Positions 50,136-57,598 of a stretch of DNA of 64,000 bases are shown here, in pieces. The notes beneath the pieces were generated by a model, which worked only from the letters and a program-made list of their open reading frames with translations, did not search any database and was not told the origin of the DNA. The position numbers and the translations under genes are program-made. This stretch comes from Pseudonocardia alaniniphila. GTDB taxonomy: Bacteria > Actinomycetota > Actinomycetes > Mycobacteriales > Pseudonocardiaceae. Position 1 is the stretch's first letter. Each line of letters starts with the position of its first letter. The stretch lies in NCBI RefSeq assembly GCF_022524485.1, contig NZ_JAKXMK010000027.1, forward strand, positions 80,668 to 144,667, read 5' to 3'.

Positions 50136-50141
50136 ACCCTA
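50136..50141 (-). promoter_or_regulatory. -10 element of the EamA transporter gene
   Basis: On the minus strand TAGGGT is followed by six bases (CGCCGT) and then an ATC codon at 50129 in the transporter frame. Confidence 0.45.
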
Positions 50142-50221
50142 ACCCGCAGCCCCCGAGCGCCCACCGCCCGAGCCGCCCGCCAATCCCACGAGTCGCCCCT
50201 GCTCGGCTCGGTCGCCCGGCC

Positions 50222-51052
50222 CTACCGCTCCGCGTGCCACCAGCCGAGCACCTCGTCCAGCGAGCCCGGCACGGCGACGACCATCGCGCCCGTGGGAAGC
50301 GGGTTCGGCCGCCCCTCCCCGTCGACGATGAGCGCGCCTGCCTCCGCCGCGAGGCACGCGGCGCCCGCGACGTCCCACTCCCGGTAGCTGTCGAGCACCG
50401 CGGCGACGGCGTGCCCGAGCGCGACCTGCGTGATCGCGAGCGCCGACGACCCGAGCACCCGCACCCCCGCGTGACCGGCGGCGGCCTGGCGGGTGAAGCC
50501 CGGTGCCCGCTCCAGCGAGAGTTCCGCGCAGATCAGGCCGCCGGTGGGGGACCGTGGCGTCACCGTGACCGCCACGCCGTTCGCCCGCACGCCCCGGCCG
50601 CGGGCGGCGGCGTAGATCTGGGCCCGGCTGGGGTCGGCGATCACCCCGACCACCGGCCCGTAGGCGTCCACGAGCGCGAGGCTGTAGGCGCACCACGGGA
50701 AGCCGGCGACGTAGTTGGCCGTGCCGTCGACGGGGTCGACCACCCACCGGTAGGGCGCGGTCGCGGCGTCGCCGTCGCTCCCGAACTCCTCGCCGACCAC
50801 CGGCACCCCGGGGAACTCCGATGCCAGCACCCGGCGGGTGTGCCGTTCGAGGGTCCGGTCGGTGTCGGTGACCCAGTCGAACGGGTTCGCTTTGTGGGTG
50901 GCACCCGGCTGTTGGCCGCGGCCCGCGGTGGCCGTGATCACCTCCGCGGCGTCGTTGGCCAAGCGCCCGGCCACCTCCAGAGCCTTGGAGAGCAACCCCG
51001 CCTCGACCGGGAACGGTGTCGAGGGTGCACTCGGGTGCGGCTGGACGGTCAT
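50222..51052 (-). CDS. Inositol monophosphatase family protein
   Basis: A 276-residue magnesium-dependent phosphatase. The metal-binding signatures are VVGEEFG, WVVDPVDGTANYVAGFPWCAYS and REWDVAGAACLAAEAGAL. Such enzymes dephosphorylate inositol or nucleotide phosphates (IMPase, histidinol phosphatase, CysQ types); which one cannot be told. It lies between the EamA gene and the divergent mannosyltransferase gene. In actinobacteria inositol phosphatases feed phosphatidylinositol mannoside synthesis, so the neighbourhood with GT4 genes could be meaningful. Confidence 0.87.
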   Translation of the reverse strand: MTVQPHPSAPSTPFPVEAGLLSKALEVAGRLANDAAEVITATAGRGQQPGATHKANPFDWVTDTDRTLERHTRRVLASEFPGVPVVGEEFGSDGDAATAPYRWVVDPVDGTANYVAGFPWCAYSLALVDAYGPVVGVIADPSRAQIYAAARGRGVRANGVAVTVTPRSPTGGLICAELSLERAPGFTRQAAAGHAGVRVLGSSALAITQVALGHAVAAVLDSYREWDVAGAACLAAEAGALIVDGEGRPNPLPTGAMVVAVPGSLDEVLGWWHAER

Positions 51053-51194
51053 GTGGCCCGAGCGTCGGCGTGTCCGGTGTCTCCGGTGCGTCGCTCAGGT
51101 GTCGTGTCATGGATCACCCGGCCAACTGTGTGCCCGACATGGGCTGTTGGCCGTACGTTCGGTGGCTCGTCAACGCTTCGCCCCACGGGCAGGC

Positions 51195-51200
51195 AACGGT
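51195..51200 (+). promoter_or_regulatory. -10-like element before the first GT4 gene
   Basis: AACGGT is six bases before GTG 51207, a weaker version of the leaderless signal. Confidence 0.4.
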
Positions 51201-51206
51201 GCCTCC

Positions 51207-52361
51207 GTGCGAGTCGCCATCGTCTCCGAGTGCTTCCTGCCCGTTGTCAACGGCGTGACGAACTCCGTGCTCCGGGTGGTCGAGCACCTGACGGAGGCGG
51301 GTCACGAGGCGTTGGTGATCGCTCCCGGGATGGACGGTCCCATGGAGTACGCGGGTGCCCGGGTGGTGCGCGTCCCGGCGGTGGATCTGCCGGTCGTCTC
51401 GTCGATGCCGGTCGGGGTGCCCAGCCGGCGCGTGCTGACGGCGCTGCGCGAGTTCGCGCCCCACGTCGTCCACCTGGCTGCGCCGTTCGTCGTCGGGTAC
51501 CGCGGACTGGCTGCCGCCCGCCGGCTCGGCATCCCGACGGTCGCCGTCTACCAGACCGACGTGGCCGGGTTCGCCTCCTCCTACGGCCTCGGTCTGACGG
51601 CACGCGCGGCGTGGCGCTGGACGTGCCGGCTGCACGGCCAGGCCGACCGCACCCTCGCCCCGTCGAGCTGGGCCACCGAGGCGCTGCGGGCGCGTGGCGT
51701 TCCGCGGGTGCACCAGTGGGCCCGGGGCGTCGACACCGGGCGGTTCACTCCGCACAAGCGCGACGACGGCCTGCGCGCCCAGCTGGCCGCGGGTGGCGAG
51801 CTGCTCGTCGGCTACGTGGGCAGGCTCGCGCCGGAGAAGCAGGTCGAGCGCCTCACCGCGCTGGCCGACGTACCCGGCATCAGGCTCGTGGTGGTGGGTG
51901 ACGGCCCGAGCCGGGACCGCCTCGCGGCGGCGTTGCCGACTGCAGCGTTCCTCGGTTTCCGCGGCGGCGACGAGCTGGCCCGGATCTACGCCTCGCTCGA
52001 CGTCTTCGTGCACACCGGCCCGTCGGAGACCTTCTGCCAGGCCGTGCAGGAGGCGCTCGCCTCGGGGCTGCCCGTGGTCGCGCCGGACGCGGGCGGGCCG
52101 CGTGACCTCGTGCTCCCCGGCCGCACCGGCTACCTCGTGCCGCCTCACCCCGACGGTTCCGAGGGCGCTCACGACCCGCGGTCGATCGCGGCCGACGCCG
52201 AGCTCCGTGCCGCGGTCGTGGCGCTCACCGACCCGGCGACCCGGGCCCGCTTCGGCGCCGCGGCCCGGCAGTCGGTGTTGCGTCGTACCTGGTCCACGGT
52301 CTGCGACGAGCTGCTCGCGCACTACGCCGAGGTCATCGGCGCCACAGCCGCGGCCGCCTGA
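51207..52361 (+). CDS. mgtA: GT4 alpha-mannosyltransferase, MgtA-like
   Basis: A 384-residue GT-B glycosyltransferase. The start VRVAIVSECFLPVVNGVTNSV, then HEALVIAP, VYQTDVAGFASSYGL and PSETFCQAVQEALASGLPVV (donor-binding EX7E region) follow the pattern of Rv0557-type MgtA from mycobacteria. There the enzyme adds mannose to glycolipid acceptors at the inner membrane face. GTG 51207 starts directly at the conserved region. The gene sits in the order menD-DUF3592-mgtA-menG known from mycobacteria, though with extra genes in between. The next GT4 gene starts two bases after its stop. Confidence 0.85.
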   Translation: MRVAIVSECFLPVVNGVTNSVLRVVEHLTEAGHEALVIAPGMDGPMEYAGARVVRVPAVDLPVVSSMPVGVPSRRVLTALREFAPHVVHLAAPFVVGYRGLAAARRLGIPTVAVYQTDVAGFASSYGLGLTARAAWRWTCRLHGQADRTLAPSSWATEALRARGVPRVHQWARGVDTGRFTPHKRDDGLRAQLAAGGELLVGYVGRLAPEKQVERLTALADVPGIRLVVVGDGPSRDRLAAALPTAAFLGFRGGDELARIYASLDVFVHTGPSETFCQAVQEALASGLPVVAPDAGGPRDLVLPGRTGYLVPPHPDGSEGAHDPRSIAADAELRAAVVALTDPATRARFGAAARQSVLRRTWSTVCDELLAHYAEVIGATAAAA

Positions 52362-52363
52362 CG

Positions 52364-53467
52364 GTGCGCATCGTCCAGCTGGCCAACTTCTACGGTCCGC
52401 GCTCGGGCGGTCTGCGCACGGCCTTGCACCACCTCGGTGCGGGGTACGTGGGCCGCGGCCACGAGGTGGTGCTCGTGGTGCCCGGCCGGCGGTCGGCGGA
52501 CGAGCGGCTGCCTGCCGGTATCCGCCGTATCACCGTCGCCGCGCCAAGGCTGCCCGGCACCGGCGGCTACCGTGCCGTCGACCCCTGGCGCGTGCAGCGG
52601 CTGCTCGAACGGCTGCGCCCGGACGCCATCGAGGTGTCCGACCGGCTGACATTGCGCGGGCTGGGTGCGTGGGCGTCGCGGCGCGGGGTGCCGAGCATCG
52701 TGATCTCCCACGAGCGCCTCGACCGGCTGCTCGCACAGTTCCTGATGCCCGAACCGGCCGCGCGACGGGTGGCTGACTTCGCGAATGCCCGGATGGCGGC
52801 GGCCTACGACACCGTGGTGTGCACCACGTCGTTCGCACGCGCCGAGTTCGACCGCATCGGCGTGACCAACGTGGCCCAGGTGCCGCTGGGGGTGGATCTC
52901 CGGACGTTCTCGCCGCTGCACCGGGACGCCGCCCTGCGCAGCACGCTGGCCCGCCGCTCCGAGACCCTGCTCGTCCACTGCGGGCGCCTCTCGCCGGAGA
53001 AGCATCCGGAGCGCAGCATCGACACGGTGGCCGCGCTGCGCGATGCGGGGCACCGGGTACGCCTGGTCATCGCTGGTGACGGGCCACGCCGCCCGCTGCT
53101 GGAGCGGCGGGCCGCCGGGCTGCCGGTGACGTTCCTCGGCTTCGTGCCCGACCGCTCCCGGCTGGCCCGGCTGCTCGCCTCGGCCGACGTGTCGCTGGCC
53201 CCCGGTCCGCACGAGACGTTCGGCTTGTCGGCGCTGGAGGCACTGGCGAGCGGTACTCCGGTGGTCGTCTCGGCCTCGTCGGCGCTGCCGGAGATCGTCG
53301 GGCCGTCGGGGGCCGCTGCGCTGGACCGGCCCGAGGCCTTCGCCGCGGGCGTCACCACCGTCCTCGCCGCGGACGAGGGCGTGCGCCGGGCTGCGGCGCG
53401 GGCCAGGGCCGAGCAGTTCGGGTGGCCGGAGTCCGTCGGACGGATGCTCGCCACGCTGTCCGTCTGA
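52364..53467 (+). CDS. GT4-family glycosyltransferase
   Basis: A 367-residue GT-B glycosyltransferase with the acceptor-domain start VRIVQLANFYGPRSGGLRTAL and donor-domain segments VHCGRLSPEKHPERSIDTV and PGPHETFGLSALEALASGTPVV. It is in tandem with the MgtA-like gene, with only two bases between them, so the pair probably acts on the same glycolipid or polysaccharide. The sugar donor and acceptor are unknown. It is not a duplicate of the first gene, since the N-terminal halves differ. Confidence 0.85.
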   Translation: MRIVQLANFYGPRSGGLRTALHHLGAGYVGRGHEVVLVVPGRRSADERLPAGIRRITVAAPRLPGTGGYRAVDPWRVQRLLERLRPDAIEVSDRLTLRGLGAWASRRGVPSIVISHERLDRLLAQFLMPEPAARRVADFANARMAAAYDTVVCTTSFARAEFDRIGVTNVAQVPLGVDLRTFSPLHRDAALRSTLARRSETLLVHCGRLSPEKHPERSIDTVAALRDAGHRVRLVIAGDGPRRPLLERRAAGLPVTFLGFVPDRSRLARLLASADVSLAPGPHETFGLSALEALASGTPVVVSASSALPEIVGPSGAAALDRPEAFAAGVTTVLAADEGVRRAAARARAEQFGWPESVGRMLATLSV

Positions 53468-53535
53468 CCATCTGACCGTCTGAGCGCCCGCGTAGGACGG
53501 GACTCGGGGGTGGGGAGGGTGGCTCGCGGGGCAAG

Positions 53536-53541
53536 TAGCGT
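53536..53541 (+). promoter_or_regulatory. -10 element, leaderless promoter of menG
   Basis: TAGCGT is seven bases before GTG 53549. Upstream (53459-53480) three CTGACC-like units repeat, which may be incidental. Confidence 0.5.
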
Positions 53542-53548
53542 TTCCGGT

Positions 53549-54259
53549 GTGAGCCGCGCCGACCTGGACAAAGACCCGCACGACGTCGCTGTGATGTTCG
53601 ACGCCGTCGCGCGCCGCTACGACCTGACCAACACCGTGCTCACCGCCGGGCAGGACCGGCGCTGGCGGGCGCTCACGCGTGAGGCGCTGCAGCTTCGTCC
53701 CGGCGAGAAGGTGCTCGACCTCGCCGCCGGCACCGCTGTCTCCACCGTGGAGCTGTCGCGATCGGGTGCGTGGTGCGTGGCGGCCGACTTCTCGCTCGGG
53801 ATGCTCCGCGCGGGCGCCCACCGGGCGGTGCCGAAGGTGGCGGCCGACGCGTTGCACCTGCCGTTCCGTGACGCTGTCTTCGACGCGGTGACGATCTCGT
53901 TCGGGCTGCGCAACGTCGCCGATCCGGACCTTGCCCTGCGCGAGCTGGCGCGCGTCACCCGTCCGGGCGGCCGCCTGGTGGTGTGTGAGTTCGGCCGTCC
54001 GACGTTCGCGCCGTTCCGCGTCGCCTACCACCTGGGCCTGGAGAGGGTGCTCCCTGCGGTCGCGGATCGCGTGTCGAGCAACCCAGCGGCGTACCGCTAT
54101 CTGGGTGAATCGATCCGCGATTGGCCTGCTCAGCCCGTGTTGGCGCGTCGCGTCGCGGCGGCGGGCTGGAGCGACGTCGCATGGCGCGACCTGGCCTTCG
54201 GCGCAGTGGCGCTGCACCGCGCTCGCCGTCCGTACGACACCCAGGGGCCAGTCGGGTGA
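53549..54259 (+). CDS. menG: Demethylmenaquinone methyltransferase
   Basis: A 236-residue SAM-dependent C-methyltransferase of the UbiE/MenG family that adds the final methyl group of menaquinone. Motifs are VAVMFDAVARRYDLTNTVLT, VLDLAAGTAVSTVEL (SAM binding), ITISFGLRNVADPDLALREL and VTRPGGRLVVCEFGRP. GTG 53549 is chosen because of the TAGCGT hexamer; the frame is open slightly upstream. It is followed by menJ after 87 bases. Confidence 0.93.
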   Translation: MSRADLDKDPHDVAVMFDAVARRYDLTNTVLTAGQDRRWRALTREALQLRPGEKVLDLAAGTAVSTVELSRSGAWCVAADFSLGMLRAGAHRAVPKVAADALHLPFRDAVFDAVTISFGLRNVADPDLALRELARVTRPGGRLVVCEFGRPTFAPFRVAYHLGLERVLPAVADRVSSNPAAYRYLGESIRDWPAQPVLARRVAAAGWSDVAWRDLAFGAVALHRARRPYDTQGPVG

Positions 54260-54303
54260 CGCTACGCCCGGGTGGCGGGCGCGCGGGCGTGGACAAGGGT
54301 GCA

Positions 54304-54309
54304 TAGACT
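54304..54309 (+). promoter_or_regulatory. -10 element of the menJ promoter
   Basis: TAGACT would place the transcription start near 54316, just before the Rex-like site at 54321-54336, so the menJ message has a leader and a real ribosome-binding site. Confidence 0.45.
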
Positions 54310-54320
54310 CGTACCGACTT

Positions 54321-54336
54321 CGTGAATCTGTTCACA
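54321..54336 (+). promoter_or_regulatory. Rex-type operator upstream of menJ
   Basis: CGTGAA-TCTG-TTCACA fits the Rex consensus TGTGAA-N4-TTCACA at 15 of the 16 positions counted with spacer, with C in place of the first T. It lies just downstream of the probable transcription start, where a bound repressor would block the polymerase. Rex senses the NADH to NAD ratio and controls respiratory genes such as cydABCD and nuo in Streptomyces. Confidence 0.55.
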
Positions 54337-54346
54337 AGGAGCCGTT

Positions 54347-55657
54347 TTGGTCGCGCCCGAACCCACCACCGTCGGCGGGCGACCGGATGCCGACGCCGAC
54401 GTCATCGTCGTCGGTGCCGGTCCCGCCGGGTCTACCGCCGCTGCGTACTTGGCACGTGCCGGTCTCGACGTACTCCTTCTGGAGAAATCGACGTTCCCGC
54501 GGCCCAAGGTGTGCGGCGACGGCTTCACCCCCCGCGGCATGAAGCAGCTGATCGATCTCGGCATCGACTGCTCGGAGCAGAACGGCTGGCTGCACAACAG
54601 GGGCCTGCGGGTCGTCGGCGGCGGCGTCACGCTCGAGCTGGAGTGGCCCACGCTCTCGAGCTTTCCGAACTTCGGGGCCGTCCGGCCCCGCCAGGACTTC
54701 GACGAGCTCCTGGTGCGCCACGCCGAGAAGTCCGGCGCGCGGCTGCGCGAGGAGACCACGGTCACCGAGGCCCTCACCGACGAGCGGACGGGCCGGGTCA
54801 CCGGTGTGGCCGGCACCACAGGGAAGGGCAAGGACAAGCGCCCGGTCTCTTTTCGCGCGCCCCTCACCCTCGCCTGCGACGGCGTGAGCGCCCGGCTCGC
54901 GCTGAGCCTGGGGATGGCCAAGCGCGACGACCGGCCGATGGGCGTGGCGGTGCGCCGCTACTACAACAGCCCGCGCACGCACGACGACTTCCTGGAGAGC
55001 CACCTCGAGCTGTGGGACCGCTCGAACCCGTCCGACCCGAAGCTGCTGCCCGGCTACGGCTGGATCTTCGGGATGGGCGACGGCACGTCGAACGTGGGGC
55101 TCGGGATCCTGTCCACGAGCAAGGCCTACGGATCCACCGACTACCGCGCGCTGCTGAAGTCGTGGCTCGACGGCACTCCGGAGGAGTGGGGCTACCGCGA
55201 CGAGAACGCGGTGGGCACCGTCGGCGGGGCCGCCCTGCCGATGGGCTTCAACCGCACCCCGCACTACCGGCCGGGCCTGCTGCTCGTGGGCGACGCCGGC
55301 GGGATGGTCAACCCGTTCAACGGGGAGGGCATCGCCTACGCGATGGAGTCGGCGGCGATCGCGTCGCGCTGCACGGTGCAGGCGCTGGCGCGTTCGGGTG
55401 CGTCGGCCGAGGCCGCGCTGGCCGGTTACCCCACGGCCATGAGCCAGGCACTCGGCGGCTACTACCGAATAGGCAACGTTTTCTCGAAGCTCATCGGCAA
55501 CCCGACCGTGATGGGCATGGCCACGAAGTACGGTCTCCCACGCGTGACGCTGATGCGGTTCATTCTCAAACTGCTCGCCAACCTCTACGACCCGAGGGAC
55601 GGGGGGTTGAGCGACCGCGTCATCACCGCGATGACCAGGGTCGCACCGAGCTTGTAG
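54347..55657 (+). CDS. menJ: Menaquinone isoprenoid reductase, geranylgeranyl-reductase family
   Basis: A 436-residue FAD enzyme. The start has the Rossmann motif VIVVGAGPAGSTAAAYLARAG, followed by FPRPKVCGDGFTPRG, and later LLVGDAGGMVNPFNGEGI. It matches the geranylgeranyl-reductase family and mycobacterial Rv0561c (MenJ), which saturates one double bond of the menaquinone chain. TTG 54347 is the start: AAGGAG (54336-54341) has good spacing and no other start precedes the FAD motif. A Rex-like operator lies in its leader. It is followed by the nuo operon after 109 bases. Confidence 0.9.
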   Translation: MVAPEPTTVGGRPDADADVIVVGAGPAGSTAAAYLARAGLDVLLLEKSTFPRPKVCGDGFTPRGMKQLIDLGIDCSEQNGWLHNRGLRVVGGGVTLELEWPTLSSFPNFGAVRPRQDFDELLVRHAEKSGARLREETTVTEALTDERTGRVTGVAGTTGKGKDKRPVSFRAPLTLACDGVSARLALSLGMAKRDDRPMGVAVRRYYNSPRTHDDFLESHLELWDRSNPSDPKLLPGYGWIFGMGDGTSNVGLGILSTSKAYGSTDYRALLKSWLDGTPEEWGYRDENAVGTVGGAALPMGFNRTPHYRPGLLLVGDAGGMVNPFNGEGIAYAMESAAIASRCTVQALARSGASAEAALAGYPTAMSQALGGYYRIGNVFSKLIGNPTVMGMATKYGLPRVTLMRFILKLLANLYDPRDGGLSDRVITAMTRVAPSL

Positions 55658-55766
55658 TTACTAAGGCTTGCCTGGCTGCGGCCAGGGCCGTCAGCCGACT
55701 TAGTGTCGGCGAGCGGTGCCATCGAATCAGGAAGACTCCGCTACTAGTAGACGACAGGGCTGACGG
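55658..55766 (+). promoter_or_regulatory. menJ-nuoA intergenic region with hairpins
   Basis: This 109-base gap holds a hairpin (GCCTGGC facing GCCAGGGC, about 55670-55690), a second one (GCCGAC-TTAGT-GTCGGC, about 55697-55713) and a perfect 10-bp palindrome CTACTAGTAG at 55741-55750. It may combine the menJ terminator with a nuo promoter, but I see no clear -35 and -10 pair. Confidence 0.4.
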
Positions 55767-56132
55767 ATGCTCGATCCCTACCTCCCGCTGGTGCTGCTGT
55801 TCGCGCTGGCCGGTGCGTTCGCACTGTTCTCGGTGACGGCCGCCCCGTACGTCGGACCCCGGCGCTACAACAGGGCGAAGCTCGACGCCTATGAGTGCGG
55901 CATCGAGCCTTCGCCCCAACCCGTCGTGGGCGGCGGCCGCATGCCGGTCGCCTACTACCTCACGGCGATGCTGTTCATCCTGTTCGACATCGAGATGGTC
56001 TTCCTCTACCCGTTCGCGGTGAGCGCCGACGCGCTCGGCCTCTTCGGGCTGGTGGAGATCGTGCTGTTCATCGTCACGGTCGGCTTCGCCTACATCTACG
56101 TGTGGCGGCGCGGCGGGCTGGATTGGAACTGA
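55767..56132 (+). CDS. nuoA: NADH-quinone oxidoreductase subunit A
   Basis: A 121-residue membrane subunit of complex I with three helices: LVLLFALAGAFALFSVT, YYLTAMLFILFDIEMVFLYPF and LVEIVLFIVTVGFAYIYVW. The loop KLDAYECGIEPSPQP carries the conserved Cys and the FDIEMVFLYP motif is typical. It is the first gene of the nuo operon, one base before nuoB. Confidence 0.97.
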   Translation: MLDPYLPLVLLFALAGAFALFSVTAAPYVGPRRYNRAKLDAYECGIEPSPQPVVGGGRMPVAYYLTAMLFILFDIEMVFLYPFAVSADALGLFGLVEIVLFIVTVGFAYIYVWRRGGLDWN

Positions 56133-56133
56133 G

Positions 56134-56685
56134 ATGGGTCTGGAAGAGCATCTGCCCAGTGGCGTCCTGCTGACCAGCGTCGAGAAGCTGGTCAACTGGA
56201 CGCGTAAGTCCTCGCTGTGGCCCGCCACCTTCGGGCTGGCCTGCTGCGCGATCGAGATGATGACCACCGGCGCGCCGCGCTACGACCTCGCGCGCTTCGG
56301 CATGGAGGTCTTCCGGGCCTCGCCGCGCCAGGCCGACCTGATGATCGTCGCCGGCCGGGTGAGCAACAAGATGGCCCCGGTACTGCGGCAGATCTACGAC
56401 CAGATGCCCGAGCCCCGCTGGGTGCTGGCGATGGGTGTCTGCGCCTCGTCCGGCGGCATGTTCAACAACTACGCGATCGTGCAGGGCGTCGACCACGTCG
56501 TCCCCGTCGACATGTACCTGCCCGGCTGCCCGCCGCGGCCGGAGATGCTGATGGACGCGATCCTCAAGATCCACGCCAAGATCATGGACGAGCCGCTGGG
56601 CGCCAAGCGGGCCGCTGCGCTCGCGGCGAGCGGCCACAAGACCGAGCTCGTCCCGTCCTCGATCAAGTTCGCGAAGAAGAAGTGA
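56134..56685 (+). CDS. nuoB: NADH-quinone oxidoreductase subunit B
   Basis: A 183-residue peripheral subunit that holds cluster N2, next to the quinone site. The ligands are Cys37 and Cys38 (FGLACCAIEMM), Cys103 (GVCASSGGMFNNY) and Cys132 (LPGCPPRPEML). The C-terminus is basic (IKFAKKK). ATG 56134 follows the nuoA stop by one base. Confidence 0.97.
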   Translation: MGLEEHLPSGVLLTSVEKLVNWTRKSSLWPATFGLACCAIEMMTTGAPRYDLARFGMEVFRASPRQADLMIVAGRVSNKMAPVLRQIYDQMPEPRWVLAMGVCASSGGMFNNYAIVQGVDHVVPVDMYLPGCPPRPEMLMDAILKIHAKIMDEPLGAKRAAALAASGHKTELVPSSIKFAKKK

Positions 56686-56691
56686 CCGGGA

Positions 56692-57564
56692 ATGGCTGAC
56701 GAACAGAACGGCACGTCCGGCACGTCGAAGGAGAAGGCCGAGGCGACGGGAGGGCCGCAGTCCTCCGCCGAGACGAGCGGGCCCGACACCGCCGCCCAGC
56801 GGGCCGCGGGTGGCGGGCCGCCTGCCGGCGGTGAGCCCGAGCAGACCGACACCGCGATCGACGCGCACGTCAACGGGCAGACGCCCGAGGGCGGCACGCG
56901 GATCCCGGCCGGGAGCACCCGCGAGCGTCACGGGATGTTCGGCGTCCACGGCTCGGGCGACACCTCGGGCTTCGGTGGCTTGCGGTTGCCCGGGCACGTC
57001 CCGGCTCCGGCCGAGCGGCCGTTCGGTGGCTGGTTCGACGAGTTCGCCGACGACTTCGGCGATGCGCTCGCCGAGCGCGGCATCCCGCGGGGCGCCGTGC
57101 AGCAGATCACGATCGACCGCGGCGAGATCACGTTCTACGTGCGGCCCGACCGCATCCGCGAGCTCTGCCGCACCCTCCGCGACGACGAGGGCCTGCGCTT
57201 CGAGCTGTGCTCCTCGGTCTCCGGCGTCGACTACGGCGAGGGTGTGGCCCAGCGACTCCACGTCGTCTACCACCTGACGTCGATGACCTACCGGCGCCGC
57301 ATCCGGCTCGAGGTCGCCCTCGACGTGGACGACCCGCACGTGCAGAGCGTCGTCGACGTCTACCCCACGGCCGACTGGCACGAGCGCGAGACGTGGGACA
57401 TGTTCGGTGTGATCTTCGACGGTCATCCGGCGCTCACGAGGATCCTGATGCCGGACGACTGGGAAGGGCATCCCCAGCGCAAGGACTACCCACTCGGCGG
57501 GATCCCGGTGGAGTACAAGGGCGCGGAGATCCCGCCCCCGGACCAGCGGCGGTCGTACACGTGA
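56692..57564 (+). CDS. nuoC: NADH-quinone oxidoreductase subunit C
   Basis: A 290-residue peripheral subunit. The conserved NuoC domain spans about residues 115-290 (LRDDEGLRFELCSSVSGVDY, HERETWDMFGVIFDGHPAL, RILMPDDWEGHPQRKDYPLGG). Residues 1-75 are an extra hydrophilic Ala/Gly/Thr/Glu-rich arm that is not part of the domain; such extensions occur in actinobacteria. ATG 56692 lies six bases after the nuoB stop. Confidence 0.95.
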   Translation: MADEQNGTSGTSKEKAEATGGPQSSAETSGPDTAAQRAAGGGPPAGGEPEQTDTAIDAHVNGQTPEGGTRIPAGSTRERHGMFGVHGSGDTSGFGGLRLPGHVPAPAERPFGGWFDEFADDFGDALAERGIPRGAVQQITIDRGEITFYVRPDRIRELCRTLRDDEGLRFELCSSVSGVDYGEGVAQRLHVVYHLTSMTYRRRIRLEVALDVDDPHVQSVVDVYPTADWHERETWDMFGVIFDGHPALTRILMPDDWEGHPQRKDYPLGGIPVEYKGAEIPPPDQRRSYT

Positions 57565-57598
57565 CCGCGTACCGACCCTTCTCCGCGGAGGCGGCGAC

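Noticed and set aside
53459..53485. Triple CTGACC-like repeat after the second GT4 gene as an operator
   Set aside because: Too short and partly inside the stop-codon region; chance is likely.
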